64,000 bases of DNA from Gammaproteobacteria bacterium (GTDB lineage Bacteria; Pseudomonadota; Gammaproteobacteria; Nitrococcales; Nitrococcaceae): assembly GCA_030433275.1 (NCBI GenBank), contig JAUILK010000005.1, positions 55,334 through 119,333 on the forward strand. Reading direction: 5' to 3'. Shown here in pieces: positions 10,656-20,894 of the stretch. The translations under genes and the position numbers were made by a program. Position 1 is the stretch's first letter; each line of letters starts with the position of its first letter. The notes under the pieces were generated by a model. That model did not search any database, was not told the DNA's origin, and saw only the letters and a program-made list of their open reading frames with translations.

Positions 10656-11894
10656 ATGACGAAGAAACAGGAACGCAACTTACTCGTAGGGTTGGATATC
10701 GGGACCTCGAAGGTGGCCGCAATCGTGGGTGAAACCAAGCCCGCAGGCGAGGTCGAGGTTGTCGGTATCGGGTCGCATCCCTCACGTGGATTGAAAAAAG
10801 GGGTTGTGGTCAATATCGAATCGACCGTGCAGTCGATCCAGCGCGCAGTGGAGGAAGCCGAGCTCATGGCCGGCTGCCAGATCCATTCGGTTTACGCGGG
10901 TATTTCCGGGAGCCACGTACGCTCGCTGAATTCGCACGGGATCGTGGCGATTCGGGACAAAGAAGTGACCGCCGGGGATGTCGAGCGAGTGATCGATGCC
11001 GCCCGTGCCGTCGCCATACCGGCAGATCAGAAAATCATTCATATCCTGCCCCAGGAGTTCCTGATCGACAGTCAGGAGGGTATCCGCGAACCGATCGGGA
11101 TGTCCGGGGTTCGACTGGAGGCGAAGGTGCACATGGTTACAGGCGCTGTAAGCGCGGCCCAGAACATCATCAAGTGTGTACGCCGCTGCGGTTTGGAAGC
11201 CGACGATATTATCCTCCAACAGCTTGCCTCCAGTCAGTCCGTGCTCACCGACGACGAAAAAGAACTCGGTGTGTGTCTGGTCGATATCGGGGGTGGCACA
11301 ACTGACGTTGCCGTATTCACTGATGGTGCGATTCGCCATACTGCTGTGATCCCGATCGCCGGCGATCAGGTCACCAATGATATCGCGGTAGCCTTGCGCA
11401 CGCCGACCCAATACGCCGAGGAGATCAAGGTTCGCTATGCCTGCGCCCTCTCCCAGTTGGCGAGCGCGGAGGAGACCATCGAGGTGCCATCGGTTGCCGA
11501 CCGGCCGCCGCGCCGGCTATCCCGGCAGACGTTGGCGGAAGTTGTCGAACCGCGCTATGAGGAGTTGATGAGCTTGGTGCAGGCGGAGTTGCGGCGTAGC
11601 GGTTTCGAGGACCTGATTGCCGCCGGTATTGTGTTGACCGGCGGTAGCGCCAAGATGGAAGGGGTGATCGACCTCGCCGAAGAGGTCTTCCATATGCCAG
11701 TGCGGCTTGGTATGCCCAAGCACGCCACTGGTCTTAGCGATGTTGTATGTAATCCCGTCTATGCAACCGGTCTCGGCTTGCTCCTATTCGGCAGTAATAG
11801 CCGCGGTGGCCATAGAGTGGAGCTGAACGCGGCGGACGGCGGGATCGCCGCGCTTTGGCAACGCATGAGAGGTTGGTTTCAGGGAAACTGCTAA
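10656..11894 (+). CDS. ftsA: Actin-like divisome protein FtsA
   Basis: FtsA polymerises at the membrane and anchors FtsZ. The 412-residue protein has the actin-fold phosphate-1 loop VGLDIGTSKVAAIVGE, the inserted 1C domain, the phosphate-2 motif LVDIGGGTTDVAVF and the adenosine motif GIVLTGGSAKMEG. The C-terminus LWQRMRGWFQGNC is the amphipathic membrane-targeting helix. It is separated from ftsQ by 153 bases, the largest gap inside the dcw cluster up to that point. Confidence 0.97.
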   Translation: MTKKQERNLLVGLDIGTSKVAAIVGETKPAGEVEVVGIGSHPSRGLKKGVVVNIESTVQSIQRAVEEAELMAGCQIHSVYAGISGSHVRSLNSHGIVAIRDKEVTAGDVERVIDAARAVAIPADQKIIHILPQEFLIDSQEGIREPIGMSGVRLEAKVHMVTGAVSAAQNIIKCVRRCGLEADDIILQQLASSQSVLTDDEKELGVCLVDIGGGTTDVAVFTDGAIRHTAVIPIAGDQVTNDIAVALRTPTQYAEEIKVRYACALSQLASAEETIEVPSVADRPPRRLSRQTLAEVVEPRYEELMSLVQAELRRSGFEDLIAAGIVLTGGSAKMEGVIDLAEEVFHMPVRLGMPKHATGLSDVVCNPVYATGLGLLLFGSNSRGGHRVELNAADGGIAALWQRMRGWFQGNC

Positions 11895-11954
11895 GTACCG
11901 AAGGTAGTTAGTGATCGGTAGATCAAAGAGCTAGGTAGCAACTGGAGGTGGATC

Positions 11955-13097
11955 ATGTTCGAGTTGATGGACTCCTATAGCCAAAGTGCGGTTATTAAAG
12001 TGATCGGCGTCGGGGGTGGCGGCGGTAATGCGGTACAGCATATGGCGGCGGCCGATATCGAGGGCGTCGATTTCATTTATGCGAATACCGATGCTCAGGC
12101 ACTGCAAAACACCTCGGCCAAAACTGCATTGCAGCTCGGGTCGAGTATCACAAAAGGGCTTGGGGCCGGGGCGAACCCGAACGTTGGCCGCGAAGCGGCG
12201 ATGGAAGACCGGGATCGCATCGCCGAGGTGTTGGAAGGGGCCGATATGGTATTCATTACAGCCGGCATGGGCGGCGGAACGGGTACCGGTGCCGCCCCGG
12301 TGGTTGCAGAGATCGCCAAAGGCTTGGGTATTCTGACGGTGGCCGTGGTCACCAAACCGTTTAGCTTCGAAGCCGGTAAGCGTATGCAGGTGGCCAGTGA
12401 GGGCATCAAGGAGCTCAGCCGCCATGTCGACTCGCTGATTACCATTCCTAACGAAAAGCTGCTTACCGTGCTGGGTAAGGAACTGACCCTGCTCAATGCC
12501 TTCAAGGCGGCTAATGATGTGTTGCTCGGTGCGGTCAAGGGCATCGCCGAGCTCATTACGCGTCCTGGTGTGATCAATGTCGACTTTGCCGATGTGCGCA
12601 CCGTTATGTCGGAGATGGGTATGGCCGTCATGGGCTCGGGCGCGGCGTGTGGGCAAGGGCGGGCGCGCGAGGCCGCCGAACGCGCCATCGCTTGTCCTCT
12701 GCTGGAGGATGCCAATATCGCTGGCGCGCGGGGTATTCTGGTGAATGTGACCGCCGGGTTGGAGCTGTCCATCGGCGAGTTTGACGAGGTCGGTAACGCG
12801 GTGAAGGAACTCGCCGCGGACGATGCCACCGTGGTGGTGGGCACCGTGATCGATCCGGAACTCGAGGACGAGCTCAGGGTCACGGTGGTAGCTACGGGAC
12901 TCGGCAATCCGGTAGAGGCGATTGAGTCGCGAGTCCGGTCGGTGGCTCGAACGGCGAGCGGTGAAATCGATTACAGCAAGCTTGAGCGGCCGACGATCAT
13001 CCGTAAGCAGGCGGCCAACGACCGCTATCCGGTGCAGGCCGACAGTGACTTAGACTATTTGGATATTCCGGCGTTTCTGCGCCGCCAAGCGGACTGA
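11955..13097 (+). CDS. ftsZ: Tubulin-like cell division GTPase FtsZ
   Basis: FtsZ forms the cytokinetic ring. The 380-residue protein has the N-terminal IKVIGVGGGGGNAV, the tubulin signature GGGTGTGAAP at residues 106-115, and NVDFADVRTVM (T7 loop). The C-terminal peptide LDYLDIPAFLRRQ binds FtsA and ZipA. A good ribosome-binding site (CTGGAGGTGG) precedes the ATG. A 60-base spacer separates it from ftsA. Confidence 0.98.
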   Translation: MFELMDSYSQSAVIKVIGVGGGGGNAVQHMAAADIEGVDFIYANTDAQALQNTSAKTALQLGSSITKGLGAGANPNVGREAAMEDRDRIAEVLEGADMVFITAGMGGGTGTGAAPVVAEIAKGLGILTVAVVTKPFSFEAGKRMQVASEGIKELSRHVDSLITIPNEKLLTVLGKELTLLNAFKAANDVLLGAVKGIAELITRPGVINVDFADVRTVMSEMGMAVMGSGAACGQGRAREAAERAIACPLLEDANIAGARGILVNVTAGLELSIGEFDEVGNAVKELAADDATVVVGTVIDPELEDELRVTVVATGLGNPVEAIESRVRSVARTASGEIDYSKLERPTIIRKQAANDRYPVQADSDLDYLDIPAFLRRQAD

Positions 13098-13264
13098 GCC
13101 TAAGTATATTCTACGGGTAGACACATGGCCGTATCGTTTACCATAGCGGCCGAAATGACGGGTATTGGTTTTGTCGAAATGATAATTAGGGAAAACGTGG
13201 AGACGGCCGGCGTGCCTTGATCAGGCGATTAAGGTCATGAGGGGGTGGGGAAAAGGGAAATAAA

Positions 13265-14176
13265 ATGATACCGCAACGCACGCTCAAGAACAGTATTCGG
13301 GCAACCGGTGTCGGTTTGCATACGGGTGAGATGGTACGGCTGACGATGCGGCCAGCACCACCCAATACCGGCATCGTATTCCGACGGATCGACCTGGAAA
13401 ATCCGGTGGAGATCCGTGCCCATCCAGACAACGTAGGCGATACGTCGTTATCGACTTGCTTGGTTCAGGACGGGGTGCGGGTGTCCACAGTGGAGCATCT
13501 GCTCTCTGCTTTGGCGGGTCTGGGAATAGACAATGCCTATATTGATCTGAGCGCCCCCGAGGTGCCCATCATGGACGGCAGCGCCGGACCGTTTGTGTTT
13601 TTGATCCGCTCGGCAGGAATTCGGGAACAGGCGGCAGGCAAATCATTCATCCGCATCAAGCGCCGGCTGCGGGTTAGCGACGGCGAGAAGTGGGTGGCTT
13701 TGGCGCCGTTTGAGGGTTTGAAGGTCTCGTTCACTTTGGAATTCGATCATCCGATGTTCAATTCCAAACCGCAGCACGGGGAGCTTGAGTTCTCCACCAC
13801 GTCCTTTATCAAGGAGGTAAGTCGCGCGCGCACCTTTGGTTTTATGCGCGACATTAAACAGTTACAACAGAGTAAGCTCGCGCTGGGCGGCAGTCTGGAC
13901 AATGCGATCGTGGTTGATCATCACCGCATCCTAAATGAGGATGGTTTGCGTTACTGTGATGAGTTCGTCAAACACAAAATCCTGGATGCCATCGGCGATC
14001 TGTATTTGCTCGGCTACAGCCTGATCGGTGCTTTTCAGGGCTACAAGTCCGGGCATGCGCTGAACAACAAATTACTGCGGAGGCTGCTTTCTGAGCACGA
14101 CGCTTGGGAACGAATCACGTTCGATCATGTCGCAGAGGTTCCCATCACTTTCGAACAGCCGCTGGCCGTAGTCTGA
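13265..14176 (+). CDS. lpxC: UDP-3-O-acyl-N-acetylglucosamine deacetylase
   Basis: LpxC is the zinc deacetylase that commits precursor to lipid A, showing a Gram-negative outer membrane with lipopolysaccharide. The 303-residue protein carries the zinc ligands His78 (STVEHLLSA) and His237/Asp241 ([12 protein letters not shown]), as well as the TGVGLHTG N-terminal motif and MDGSAGPF. The 167-base spacer after ftsZ probably holds its own promoter; GAAAAGGGAAAT precedes the ATG. It converges on dciA, leaving four bases between the stops. Confidence 0.97.
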   Translation: MIPQRTLKNSIRATGVGLHTGEMVRLTMRPAPPNTGIVFRRIDLENPVEIRAHPDNVGDTSLSTCLVQDGVRVSTVEHLLSALAGLGIDNAYIDLSAPEVPIMDGSAGPFVFLIRSAGIREQAAGKSFIRIKRRLRVSDGEKWVALAPFEGLKVSFTLEFDHPMFNSKPQHGELEFSTTSFIKEVSRARTFGFMRDIKQLQQSKLALGGSLDNAIVVDHHRILNEDGLRYCDEFVKHKILDAIGDLYLLGYSLIGAFQGYKSGHALNNKLLRRLLSEHDAWERITFDHVAEVPITFEQPLAVV

Positions 14177-14180
14177 GATA

Positions 14181-14651
14181 TCATTTTGGCCGTTGTCGTG
14201 AGGCCAGTCGAAGCAGCGCCGCACGCAGCGGGCCAGGGGCCATGCACGCGGCGCTACGCCGGAGCGTTTCGGCGGCATTCGCGGATAATAAGCGAGCCGG
14301 CGGCATTGGTCGGTGGACGCTCATGTTCGGCTCGATGCGAAGCTGGAGTTGCCGTGGGCGTTGTCCCAAAATGGTTGCGGCACCCTGCAGCAAGAGTGCG
14401 CGACGATAGCGCAATTGGGTAGCCCAGAGCGGGCTCTCGGTGATAAGGCACAAGGCCTGCACATCGAGCCTCGTCACGCGCCAGCGCCCGGTGAGTTCGG
14501 GCGGTAGGACGGCCTGCAACTGGCGCTGCAGGCGGGCGTTGTTGCGAGCCGAGTGGGCAATACGGGCCAATACATCATGATCGGCGCGGAGCCACCATTG
14601 CAGGCGCTTCGGACCTTGGCGATCGCGCGGGTGGTCGTCAAAAGCAGTCAT
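14181..14651 (-). CDS. dciA: DUF721 protein, DciA-like helicase loader
   Basis: The 156-residue product matches the DUF721 pattern: a helical N-terminus, then a small domain with LPPELTGRWRVTRLDVQALC and SPLWATQLRYRRALLL. DciA is the ancestral loader of the replicative helicase DnaB in bacteria lacking phage-derived DnaC. The location between lpxC and secA, opposite strand, is its normal place in many gammaproteobacteria and supports the call. The tail, residues about 105-156, is Ala/Arg-rich and poorly conserved. Confidence 0.85.
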   Translation of the reverse strand: MTAFDDHPRDRQGPKRLQWWLRADHDVLARIAHSARNNARLQRQLQAVLPPELTGRWRVTRLDVQALCLITESPLWATQLRYRRALLLQGAATILGQRPRQLQLRIEPNMSVHRPMPPARLLSANAAETLRRSAACMAPGPLRAALLRLASRQRPK

Positions 14652-14812
14652 TTAAGGGCAACGGATATCAGGTGATTGCATGTTCGATTAAAAATTCAGC
14701 GGCAGATACGCTATAGTACCGCTTCTTCCCGCTCAGGTCGTGGGCGGGTCCCGCACGGTGGCTAAAGTCGCCCCGTTTCCATGCGAACTGAACCCACTCG
14801 GGTGAGTACCTT

Positions 14813-17527
14813 ATGCTGAACGCCATCGCGAAGAAGGTATTCGGTAGCCGTAATGATCGCGTCATCCGGAGAATGCGCAAGGCCGTCGGGCAGGTCAATG
14901 CCCTGGAGGGCGCGATGCGGGTACTCTCTGATGCCGAATTGCGCGGTAAGACGGACGAGTTCCGCAGCCGTTACGGTAATGGCGAAGGTTTGGATGAATT
15001 GCTCCCGGAGGCTTTTGCAGTCGTTCGAGAGGCGGGGCAACGCACGGTTGCTATGCGCCATTTCGACGTTCAGCTCATCGGTGGCATGGTTTTGCACGAA
15101 GGCAAAATTGCCGAGATGAAAACAGGCGAGGGTAAAACCCTCGTCGCCACCTTGGCCGCCTACCTCAATGCGTTGACCGGTGCCGGTGTTCATGTTGTCA
15201 CCGTCAACGATTACCTGGCTCGCCGCGACGCTGAATGGATGGGTAAAATCTATCGTTTTCTGGGGCTATCAGTCGGTGTGGTCGTGCCCGGCATGGAGGT
15301 GGCAGCGAAGCGTGAAGCCTACCGCTCGGACATTACTTACGGGACCAATAATGAATTCGGTTTCGACTATCTGCGTGACAATATGGCGCTGCGGGTGGAT
15401 GAGCGCATGCAGCGTGGCCGGAATTATGCGATTGTCGACGAAGTCGATTCCATTCTCATCGATGAAGCGCGTACGCCACTGATTATTTCGGGTCAAGCGG
15501 AGCAGAGCAGCGAGCTCTATCTGCGGATGAATACGCTGATACCCAAACTCAGTCGCCAGCAGGAGAAGGATGGTCCGGGGGATTACCATGTCGATGAGAA
15601 AGCCCGGCAGGCGGTTCTGACCGAGGAAGGTCAAATACGGGCCGAGGAATTGCTCAGGCAAGCCGGCCTCCTGCAGCCCGAGGAAAGCCTCTACGATGCC
15701 CGCAACATTGCTATGTTGCATCATTTGAACGCCGCGATGCGGGCGCATGCGCTCTACCAGCGTGATGTACACTACTTGGTGCGTGATCGGCAGATCGTCA
15801 TCGTCGATGAGTTCACTGGCCGAGCCATGCCGGGGCGGCGCTGGTCGGAAGGGCTGCATCAGGCCGTCGAGGCCAAAGAGGGGGTACCGATCCAGGCTGA
15901 GAACCAAACACTCGCCTCGATCACGTTTCAGAATTACTTCCGCATGTATGAAAAGCTCTCCGGTATGACCGGCACCGCGGATACCGAGGCTTTTGAATTC
16001 CAGCAAATCTATGGCCTTGAGGTCGTGGTCATCCCGACCAACAAGCCAATGGTTCGAGAGGATCTGCATGATCTGGTGTTTCTCACCCAGCGGGAGAAGT
16101 ACGCGGCCATCGTCGAAGCCATCAAAGACTGTCACCGGCGCGGCCAGCCGGTGCTTGTCGGCACGACCTCCATTGAGAACTCGGAATACATCTCCAGGCG
16201 CTTACACAAGGCGGGCATTGCGCATGAGATCCTCAATGCCAAGCAGCATGAACGCGAGGCAGGGATCGTTGCCCAAGCCGGGCGAGCGGGTGCGGTGACG
16301 ATTGCGACCAATATGGCCGGCCGCGGTACCGACATCGTTCCGGGTGGTAACGTGGAAGCCGAAATCGCAGCGCTTGATGAACCCGACGAAGCGGCCCTAG
16401 ATGCACTGCGTAAGGCATGGCAGACGCGGCATGATCAGGTGATCGAGGCGGGCGGTTTGCACGTGATCGGCACCGAGCGGCACGAGTCGCGGCGTATCGA
16501 TAATCAGCTGCGCGGCCGTTGCGGCCGCCAGGGGGATCCAGGTTCTACACGTTTCTACCTCTCGCTCGAGGACAGTTTGCTGCGCATCTTCGCCTCCGAG
16601 CGTGTCTCTGCGCTGATGCAACGTCTGGGCATGCAGGAGGGTGAAGCCATCGAGAGCGGTATGGTCTCGCGAGTCATCGAGAATGCTCAGCGCAAGGTCG
16701 AAGGACACAATTTCGATATTCGCAAGCACTTGCTCGAGTTTGACGATGTCGCCAATGATCAGCGCAAGGTGGTCTACCAGCAGCGCGATGAACTGCTCGA
16801 GACCGAGGAAATCTCAGATACTATCAAGGCTATGCGCTCGGATGTGATCACCGGCGTTATCGATGAGTACGTCCCGCCCAATAGCGTCGATGAGCAGTGG
16901 GATATATCGGGGCTGGAAGAGGCGTTGCAGGCGGAATTCAATATCCGTCTACCGGTGCAGAAATGGCTCGATCAGGAGGAGACGCTGCACGAGGAAGCGT
17001 TGCGTGAGCGGATTGCGCAGGCAGTCGAGGAGCAATACGAGTTCAGGCAGGAACTGATTGGCCCGGAGATCATGCGCCAAGTCGAGAAGAGTTTCCTGCT
17101 CCAGGTGCTGGACTCTCATTGGAAGGATCACTTGGCGGCCATGGACTATCTGCGCCAGGGGATCGGATTGCGTGGTATGGCACAGCGTGATCCCAAGCAG
17201 GAGTTCAAGCGCGAAGGTTTTGCGATGTTTCAGGAAATGCTGGAGGGAATCAAGCGCGAAACGATCAAGATTCTGTGCCATGTGCAAGTGCGCACCGAAG
17301 AGGACGCGCGGGTGCTCGAGCACTCCCCTGAGCCGCAAGGAGCGATACAGTTCCAGCATGAGGAAGCAAACAGCCTTGCAGCCGCCGATGACTACGATTC
17401 TGTCGACGCGGCTGTAGCCACGTCTACCAAACCTTACGTGCGCTCGCAACGCAAGGTCGGGCGTAATCAGCCTTGCCCCTGCGATTCCGGCAAAAAATAC
17501 AAACATTGTCACGGCCAACTTGAGTGA
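14813..17527 (+). CDS. secA: Preprotein translocase ATPase SecA
   Basis: SecA drives export of unfolded preproteins through SecYEG. At 904 residues it is full length. The Walker A motif [12 protein letters not shown] is at residues 102-113, the [13 protein letters not shown]alker B region follows, and NMAGRGTDI and [12 protein letters not shown] belong to the second nucleotide-binding fold. The C-terminus [17 protein letters not shown] is the zinc-binding SecB-interaction motif. No secM-like arrest gene was seen in the 161 bases upstream. Confidence 0.98.
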   Translation: MLNAIAKKVFGSRNDRVIRRMRKAVGQVNALEGAMRVLSDAELRGKTDEFRSRYGNGEGLDELLPEAFAVVREAGQRTVAMRHFDVQLIGGMVLHEGKIAEMKTGEGKTLVATLAAYLNALTGAGVHVVTVNDYLARRDAEWMGKIYRFLGLSVGVVVPGMEVAAKREAYRSDITYGTNNEFGFDYLRDNMALRVDERMQRGRNYAIVDEVDSILIDEARTPLIISGQAEQSSELYLRMNTLIPKLSRQQEKDGPGDYHVDEKARQAVLTEEGQIRAEELLRQAGLLQPEESLYDARNIAMLHHLNAAMRAHALYQRDVHYLVRDRQIVIVDEFTGRAMPGRRWSEGLHQAVEAKEGVPIQAENQTLASITFQNYFRMYEKLSGMTGTADTEAFEFQQIYGLEVVVIPTNKPMVREDLHDLVFLTQREKYAAIVEAIKDCHRRGQPVLVGTTSIENSEYISRRLHKAGIAHEILNAKQHEREAGIVAQAGRAGAVTIATNMAGRGTDIVPGGNVEAEIAALDEPDEAALDALRKAWQTRHDQVIEAGGLHVIGTERHESRRIDNQLRGRCGRQGDPGSTRFYLSLEDSLLRIFASERVSALMQRLGMQEGEAIESGMVSRVIENAQRKVEGHNFDIRKHLLEFDDVANDQRKVVYQQRDELLETEEISDTIKAMRSDVITGVIDEYVPPNSVDEQWDISGLEEALQAEFNIRLPVQKWLDQEETLHEEALRERIAQAVEEQYEFRQELIGPEIMRQVEKSFLLQVLDSHWKDHLAAMDYLRQGIGLRGMAQRDPKQEFKREGFAMFQEMLEGIKRETIKILCHVQVRTEEDARVLEHSPEPQGAIQFQHEEANSLAAADDYDSVDAAVATSTKPYVRSQRKVGRNQPCPCDSGKKYKHCHGQLE

Positions 17528-17539
17528 GGCGTACGGACG

Positions 17540-18760
17540 ATGGCGGTTGGTGAGAACTCGCTGGGGCGACTCAGACCGGTTCCGGGCGTGCGTCTCGGTG
17601 CTGTGGCGGCCGGCATTCGTAAACCGAATCAGCCTGACCTGGTGCTATTCGAGCTGGCCGAAGGTGCGCACTGCAGCGCCGTACTGACCCGCAACCGTTT
17701 CCGGGCGGCCCCGGTTTTGCTTACCGAGCAACACCTTGCAGCGAGTTGCTACTCACGCTATTGGTTGGTCAATACCGGCTATGCCAATGCCGGCACCGGC
17801 GCGCAAGGTCTTGACGACGCCCTGAGCTGTGCGCGTCGGGTGGCCGAGCAGGCCCATTGCGCCGTGCCGGAGGTCTTGGTGTTCTCTACCGGAGTAATCG
17901 GCGAGCCTTTGCCGGTCGATCGAATCGTTAGAGCGATACCGAACGTGTTCGCGGAGCTGACTGAAGATGCGTGGGAGGGCGCCGCCTACGGCATTATGAC
18001 CACGGATACTCGCCCCAAAGGGACCTCCAGCGTGATTTCCATAGCGGGAGGGCAATCGGTGACACTGACCGGCATCGCCAAAGGAGCGGGTATGATCCGC
18101 CCCGATATGGCCACTATGCTGGCTTTTCTGGCAACCGACGCCGAGCTTGATCCGATTTGGGCTCGGCAGGCCTTGCGCGCCGCAGTCGAAGTTTCGTTCA
18201 ATCGAATCACGGTGGATGGTGATACATCCACCAACGATGCCTGTGTGCTTGCGGCGACGGGACGGTCTGGTGTGCGGATCGACGGCGCGGGCGAGAGCGG
18301 TCGGCGTTTTCTGATGGCATTGACCGAGGCTTGTCGGAGCTTGGCGCTGGCCATTGTCCGTGATGGTGAAGGCGCCACGCGGCTGGTGCATGTGGCGGTG
18401 GCAGAGGCCGCGGACGCGGCTGAAGCAGCACGCGTGGCATATGCTATCGCCGAATCACCCTTGGTCAAGACAGCTGTGTTTGCCGGTGATCCCAACTGGG
18501 GCCGGATCCTGGCAGCCGTGGGACGCGTGGACATTGCGGATATAGAGCTCGATCGAGTCCGAATCTTTCTGGATGATCTTTGTGTGGTCGAAAATGGTGC
18601 CCGCAGCGAATCCTATCAGGAGAGTGTGGCCGTGGAGCGGATGAACGCAGCGGAGATCGAGATTCGGGTCGTCTTGGGCCGGGGCGATGCCGCAACGAGT
18701 GTTTGGACTTGCGATCTCTCCTATGACTACATCACGATCAACGCGGATTACCGTACCTGA
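17540..18760 (+). CDS. argJ: Ornithine acetyltransferase / N-acetylglutamate synthase
   Basis: ArgJ transfers acetyl from N-acetylornithine to glutamate in the recycling arginine pathway. The 406-residue precursor self-cleaves before the catalytic threonine, Thr192, in KGAGMIRPDMATML; VNTGYANAGTG, TTDTRPK and GDPNWGRILAAVGR are other family motifs. Whether the enzyme is monofunctional or bifunctional cannot be read from the sequence. It follows secA by 12 bases and precedes the Nudix gene. Confidence 0.96.
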   Translation: MAVGENSLGRLRPVPGVRLGAVAAGIRKPNQPDLVLFELAEGAHCSAVLTRNRFRAAPVLLTEQHLAASCYSRYWLVNTGYANAGTGAQGLDDALSCARRVAEQAHCAVPEVLVFSTGVIGEPLPVDRIVRAIPNVFAELTEDAWEGAAYGIMTTDTRPKGTSSVISIAGGQSVTLTGIAKGAGMIRPDMATMLAFLATDAELDPIWARQALRAAVEVSFNRITVDGDTSTNDACVLAATGRSGVRIDGAGESGRRFLMALTEACRSLALAIVRDGEGATRLVHVAVAEAADAAEAARVAYAIAESPLVKTAVFAGDPNWGRILAAVGRVDIADIELDRVRIFLDDLCVVENGARSESYQESVAVERMNAAEIEIRVVLGRGDAATSVWTCDLSYDYITINADYRT

Positions 18761-18819
18761 GCGCTCAGCCCATCCACTCGTGGTTGGAGCGGGGATCGCC
18801 CGCGAACGGGCGTATTGAC

Positions 18820-19776
18820 GTGAGCTCGAACAAGCCGCCGGTGCACGTGGCGGTTGGTGTCGTCACAGATACAACCACGCGTGTGTTGATTTGTCGGCGA
18901 GGGGCGCACCGACGCCAAGGCGGGTTGTGGGAATTCCCCGGCGGCAAGGTGGAGCCGGGTGAAGATATTTGTGCGGCGCTTAATCGGGAATTGACCGAAG
19001 AGGTTGGGATTCGGCCCAAGCAGGCGTGGCCCTTGATTCGCGTGCCCTACCACTATCCGGACAAAGAGGTGTTGCTCGACGTCTGGCGTGTCCCGCGCTT
19101 CACCGGGCTGGCCCATGGCCGAGAAGGTCAGTGCTGTCAGTGGGTTCTGCCTCCGGGGCTGGCCGATTTTCGCTTCCCGCCGGCGAACCATCCGATTGTA
19201 CTCGCTGCTGGTTTGCCGGCCCACTACCTTATTACTCCTCCCTTGACTGATCCCGATGGTTTGTTTAAAGGAGTGCTGCAAAACTTGAGGCTTGGCTGCG
19301 AGCTCGTGCAGCTGCGCACCGATGGTCTCAGTGGGGAACAGCTCGAGAAGGTGGCGCACAGGCTGTTGGCAGTGGTTCGCGAAGCAGGAGCAAGGTTGCT
19401 GGTTAGTCGGCGGTTAGACATCGTTCGGCGAGTGGGGACCGATGGTGTGCATCTGTCTGCCGCCCAGCTGCGGACGCTGCGAGCGCGACCCTTGCCGGGC
19501 AGTTGTCTGGTGGGTGCCTCTTGTCACAATCCCGAGGATTTAGCGCGAGCCTGCACTATCGGTGCCGACTTCGCGGTGCTCTCCCCGGTGCATACCACTC
19601 CCAGCCATCCAGGTCGTGAACCGTTGGGATGGCGGACCTTTGCGGCCTGGGTCCGCGACGTGCCCATCCCAGTCTATGCATTGGGCGGTGTCGGTCCGGC
19701 AGACATGGAGCGGGCTTGGCGGGCGCGTGCTCAAGGAGTAGCGGGAATCCGCGGGTTTTGGCATGCTGGGTATTGA
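18820..19776 (+). CDS. Nudix hydrolase (MutT-like) fused to a ThiE/TenI-like domain
   Basis: The N-terminal half, about residues 1-135, is a MutT-type Nudix domain with the signature GKVEPGEDICAALNRELTEE, expected to hydrolyse oxidised nucleotides such as 8-oxo-dGTP. The C-terminal half, about residues 155-318, resembles thiamine phosphate synthase (ELVQLRT, TDGVHLSAAQL, DFAVLSPVHTTPSHPG, VYALGGVG). Residues expected for ThiE activity look altered: QLRTDG where ThiE has QLR-x-K, and SRRLDI where ThiE has NDR. This suggests a TenI-like regulatory or inactive domain. I prefer the GTG at 18820; a TTG at 18784 is also in frame. Such fusions are known in gammaproteobacteria. Confidence 0.88.
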   Translation: MSSNKPPVHVAVGVVTDTTTRVLICRRGAHRRQGGLWEFPGGKVEPGEDICAALNRELTEEVGIRPKQAWPLIRVPYHYPDKEVLLDVWRVPRFTGLAHGREGQCCQWVLPPGLADFRFPPANHPIVLAAGLPAHYLITPPLTDPDGLFKGVLQNLRLGCELVQLRTDGLSGEQLEKVAHRLLAVVREAGARLLVSRRLDIVRRVGTDGVHLSAAQLRTLRARPLPGSCLVGASCHNPEDLARACTIGADFAVLSPVHTTPSHPGREPLGWRTFAAWVRDVPIPVYALGGVGPADMERAWRARAQGVAGIRGFWHAGY

Positions 19777-19808
19777 ATCGCGCCCGAAACGGCATGGCAG
19801 ACCGCTCA

Positions 19809-20024
19809 TTATTGCCGTTCCGCCGCGTCATTCGAATCCTCGTCGATGCCGTTGGATTCGCCAGCCAGCTCAGATCCGGGGATACGATGACTGCCGTCCA
19901 GCCAGGCACCCAAATCGATTAACTTGCAACGCCGGGAGCAAAACGGTCGATAATGCTGGTGTCTTGACCATTCGACCGGTCGATTGCAGGTCGGGCAGCT
20001 TACGGTTGCAGGTGTTGTAGGCAC
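19809..20024 (-). CDS. yacG: Zinc-binding DNA gyrase inhibitor YacG
   Basis: YacG is a small zinc protein that binds GyrB and blocks gyrase. The 71-residue product has the Cys4 site CPTC (Cys10, Cys13) and CSRRC (Cys29, Cys33) followed by the family signature [11 protein letters not shown]. The start is GTG at 20024; the nearby ATG at 20028 is in another frame. The acidic tail is typical. It is the last gene of the pil-coaE-zapD-yacG group and converges on the Nudix gene. Confidence 0.92.
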   Translation of the reverse strand: MPTTPATVSCPTCNRPVEWSRHQHYRPFCSRRCKLIDLGAWLDGSHRIPGSELAGESNGIDEDSNDAAERQ

Positions 20025-20045
20025 GCATACTCCTGAGCGTATGAG

Positions 20046-20825
20046 TCACACGACACATCGCTCGAGTCGAAATTTTATGTCCATTGATACTTGTTGCGGA
20101 CGTTTTCGCAAGGATGGCTGTTCCAGAAAGCGGATAGTACAGAAATGCCGATTGCCGCTGATTTCAGGGAAATACGGTTCTCCTTGAGCCAGTAGGACAC
20201 GCAGCATCTGGTAGGGTGGTGTCCGGTCTAGACCAGCCTGGAAGGTGCCGCCGTAGGCGATTTCCGGAACGGCATCGGCGCTTTCGCGCAGCAGCCGGAG
20301 GATCAGGTGGGTTGCTTTGCTCACCGCATCCAAGTCCTTGAACCAGTGTTCCAGATCCGCGCGCCGGTGTTCAGGCGGTTGATGCAGCCAGCGATGGTAG
20401 ACGGGGAGATCGAAGCTACAGGTTCCTCCCGCAATGCCGCTGCGTTGGGCTACGGTATTGAGGAAATCGTTGTTTTTGATTTTGTGGCCGGCCCCAGCAT
20501 GCAGCTGCTCGGCAAGGCATTCACATTCGCAGAGTATGGTGTGCAGTCGGTTCGGGTCGACGCAGGGGGTTTCCTGCAGGGCCAGCAGCGTGTTCGATAG
20601 CCGCTGCAACTCCTTTTGGAGTACGCCGCGCAGATCACTCCGGCTGAGCAAGCCCAGCAGCTCGACGAATGTGTTAAGCGCGAGGCGTGAGTGCCATTGC
20701 GATTCACCGGCGATGCCAAACTGGCCTTGGTGATGCAAGAACTCCACGCGCAGCAGAGTGCGGACGCGCTCATTGAGCGGCTGCTCATAGGTAATGTTCG
20801 GCGCTTGCAGGGCAGCGTTCCTCAT
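20046..20825 (-). CDS. zapD: FtsZ-associated protein ZapD
   Basis: ZapD (DUF1342, formerly YacF) bundles FtsZ filaments. The ATG at 20825 gives 259 residues starting before the conserved ITYEQPLNERVRTLLRVEFL. A TTG at 20849 would add eight residues. Other family features visible are SRSDLRGVLQKELQRL, the mid-region NTVAQRSGIAGGTCSFDLP, YHRWLH and the C-terminal MDIKFRLERC. It lies between coaE and yacG, the standard gammaproteobacterial order. Confidence 0.93.
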   Translation of the reverse strand: MRNAALQAPNITYEQPLNERVRTLLRVEFLHHQGQFGIAGESQWHSRLALNTFVELLGLLSRSDLRGVLQKELQRLSNTLLALQETPCVDPNRLHTILCECECLAEQLHAGAGHKIKNNDFLNTVAQRSGIAGGTCSFDLPVYHRWLHQPPEHRRADLEHWFKDLDAVSKATHLILRLLRESADAVPEIAYGGTFQAGLDRTPPYQMLRVLLAQGEPYFPEISGNRHFCTIRFLEQPSLRKRPQQVSMDIKFRLERCVV

Positions 20826-20894
20826 GCTACCGATTGATGGAGAAGCCAACGACCATTCTCACCCAGATTTGGGCCCTAGCCAACCGCTCGGGGT

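Noticed and set aside
13127..13151. Hairpin after ftsZ as a terminator
   Set aside because: The stem has a bulge and no T run follows, so I did not call it.
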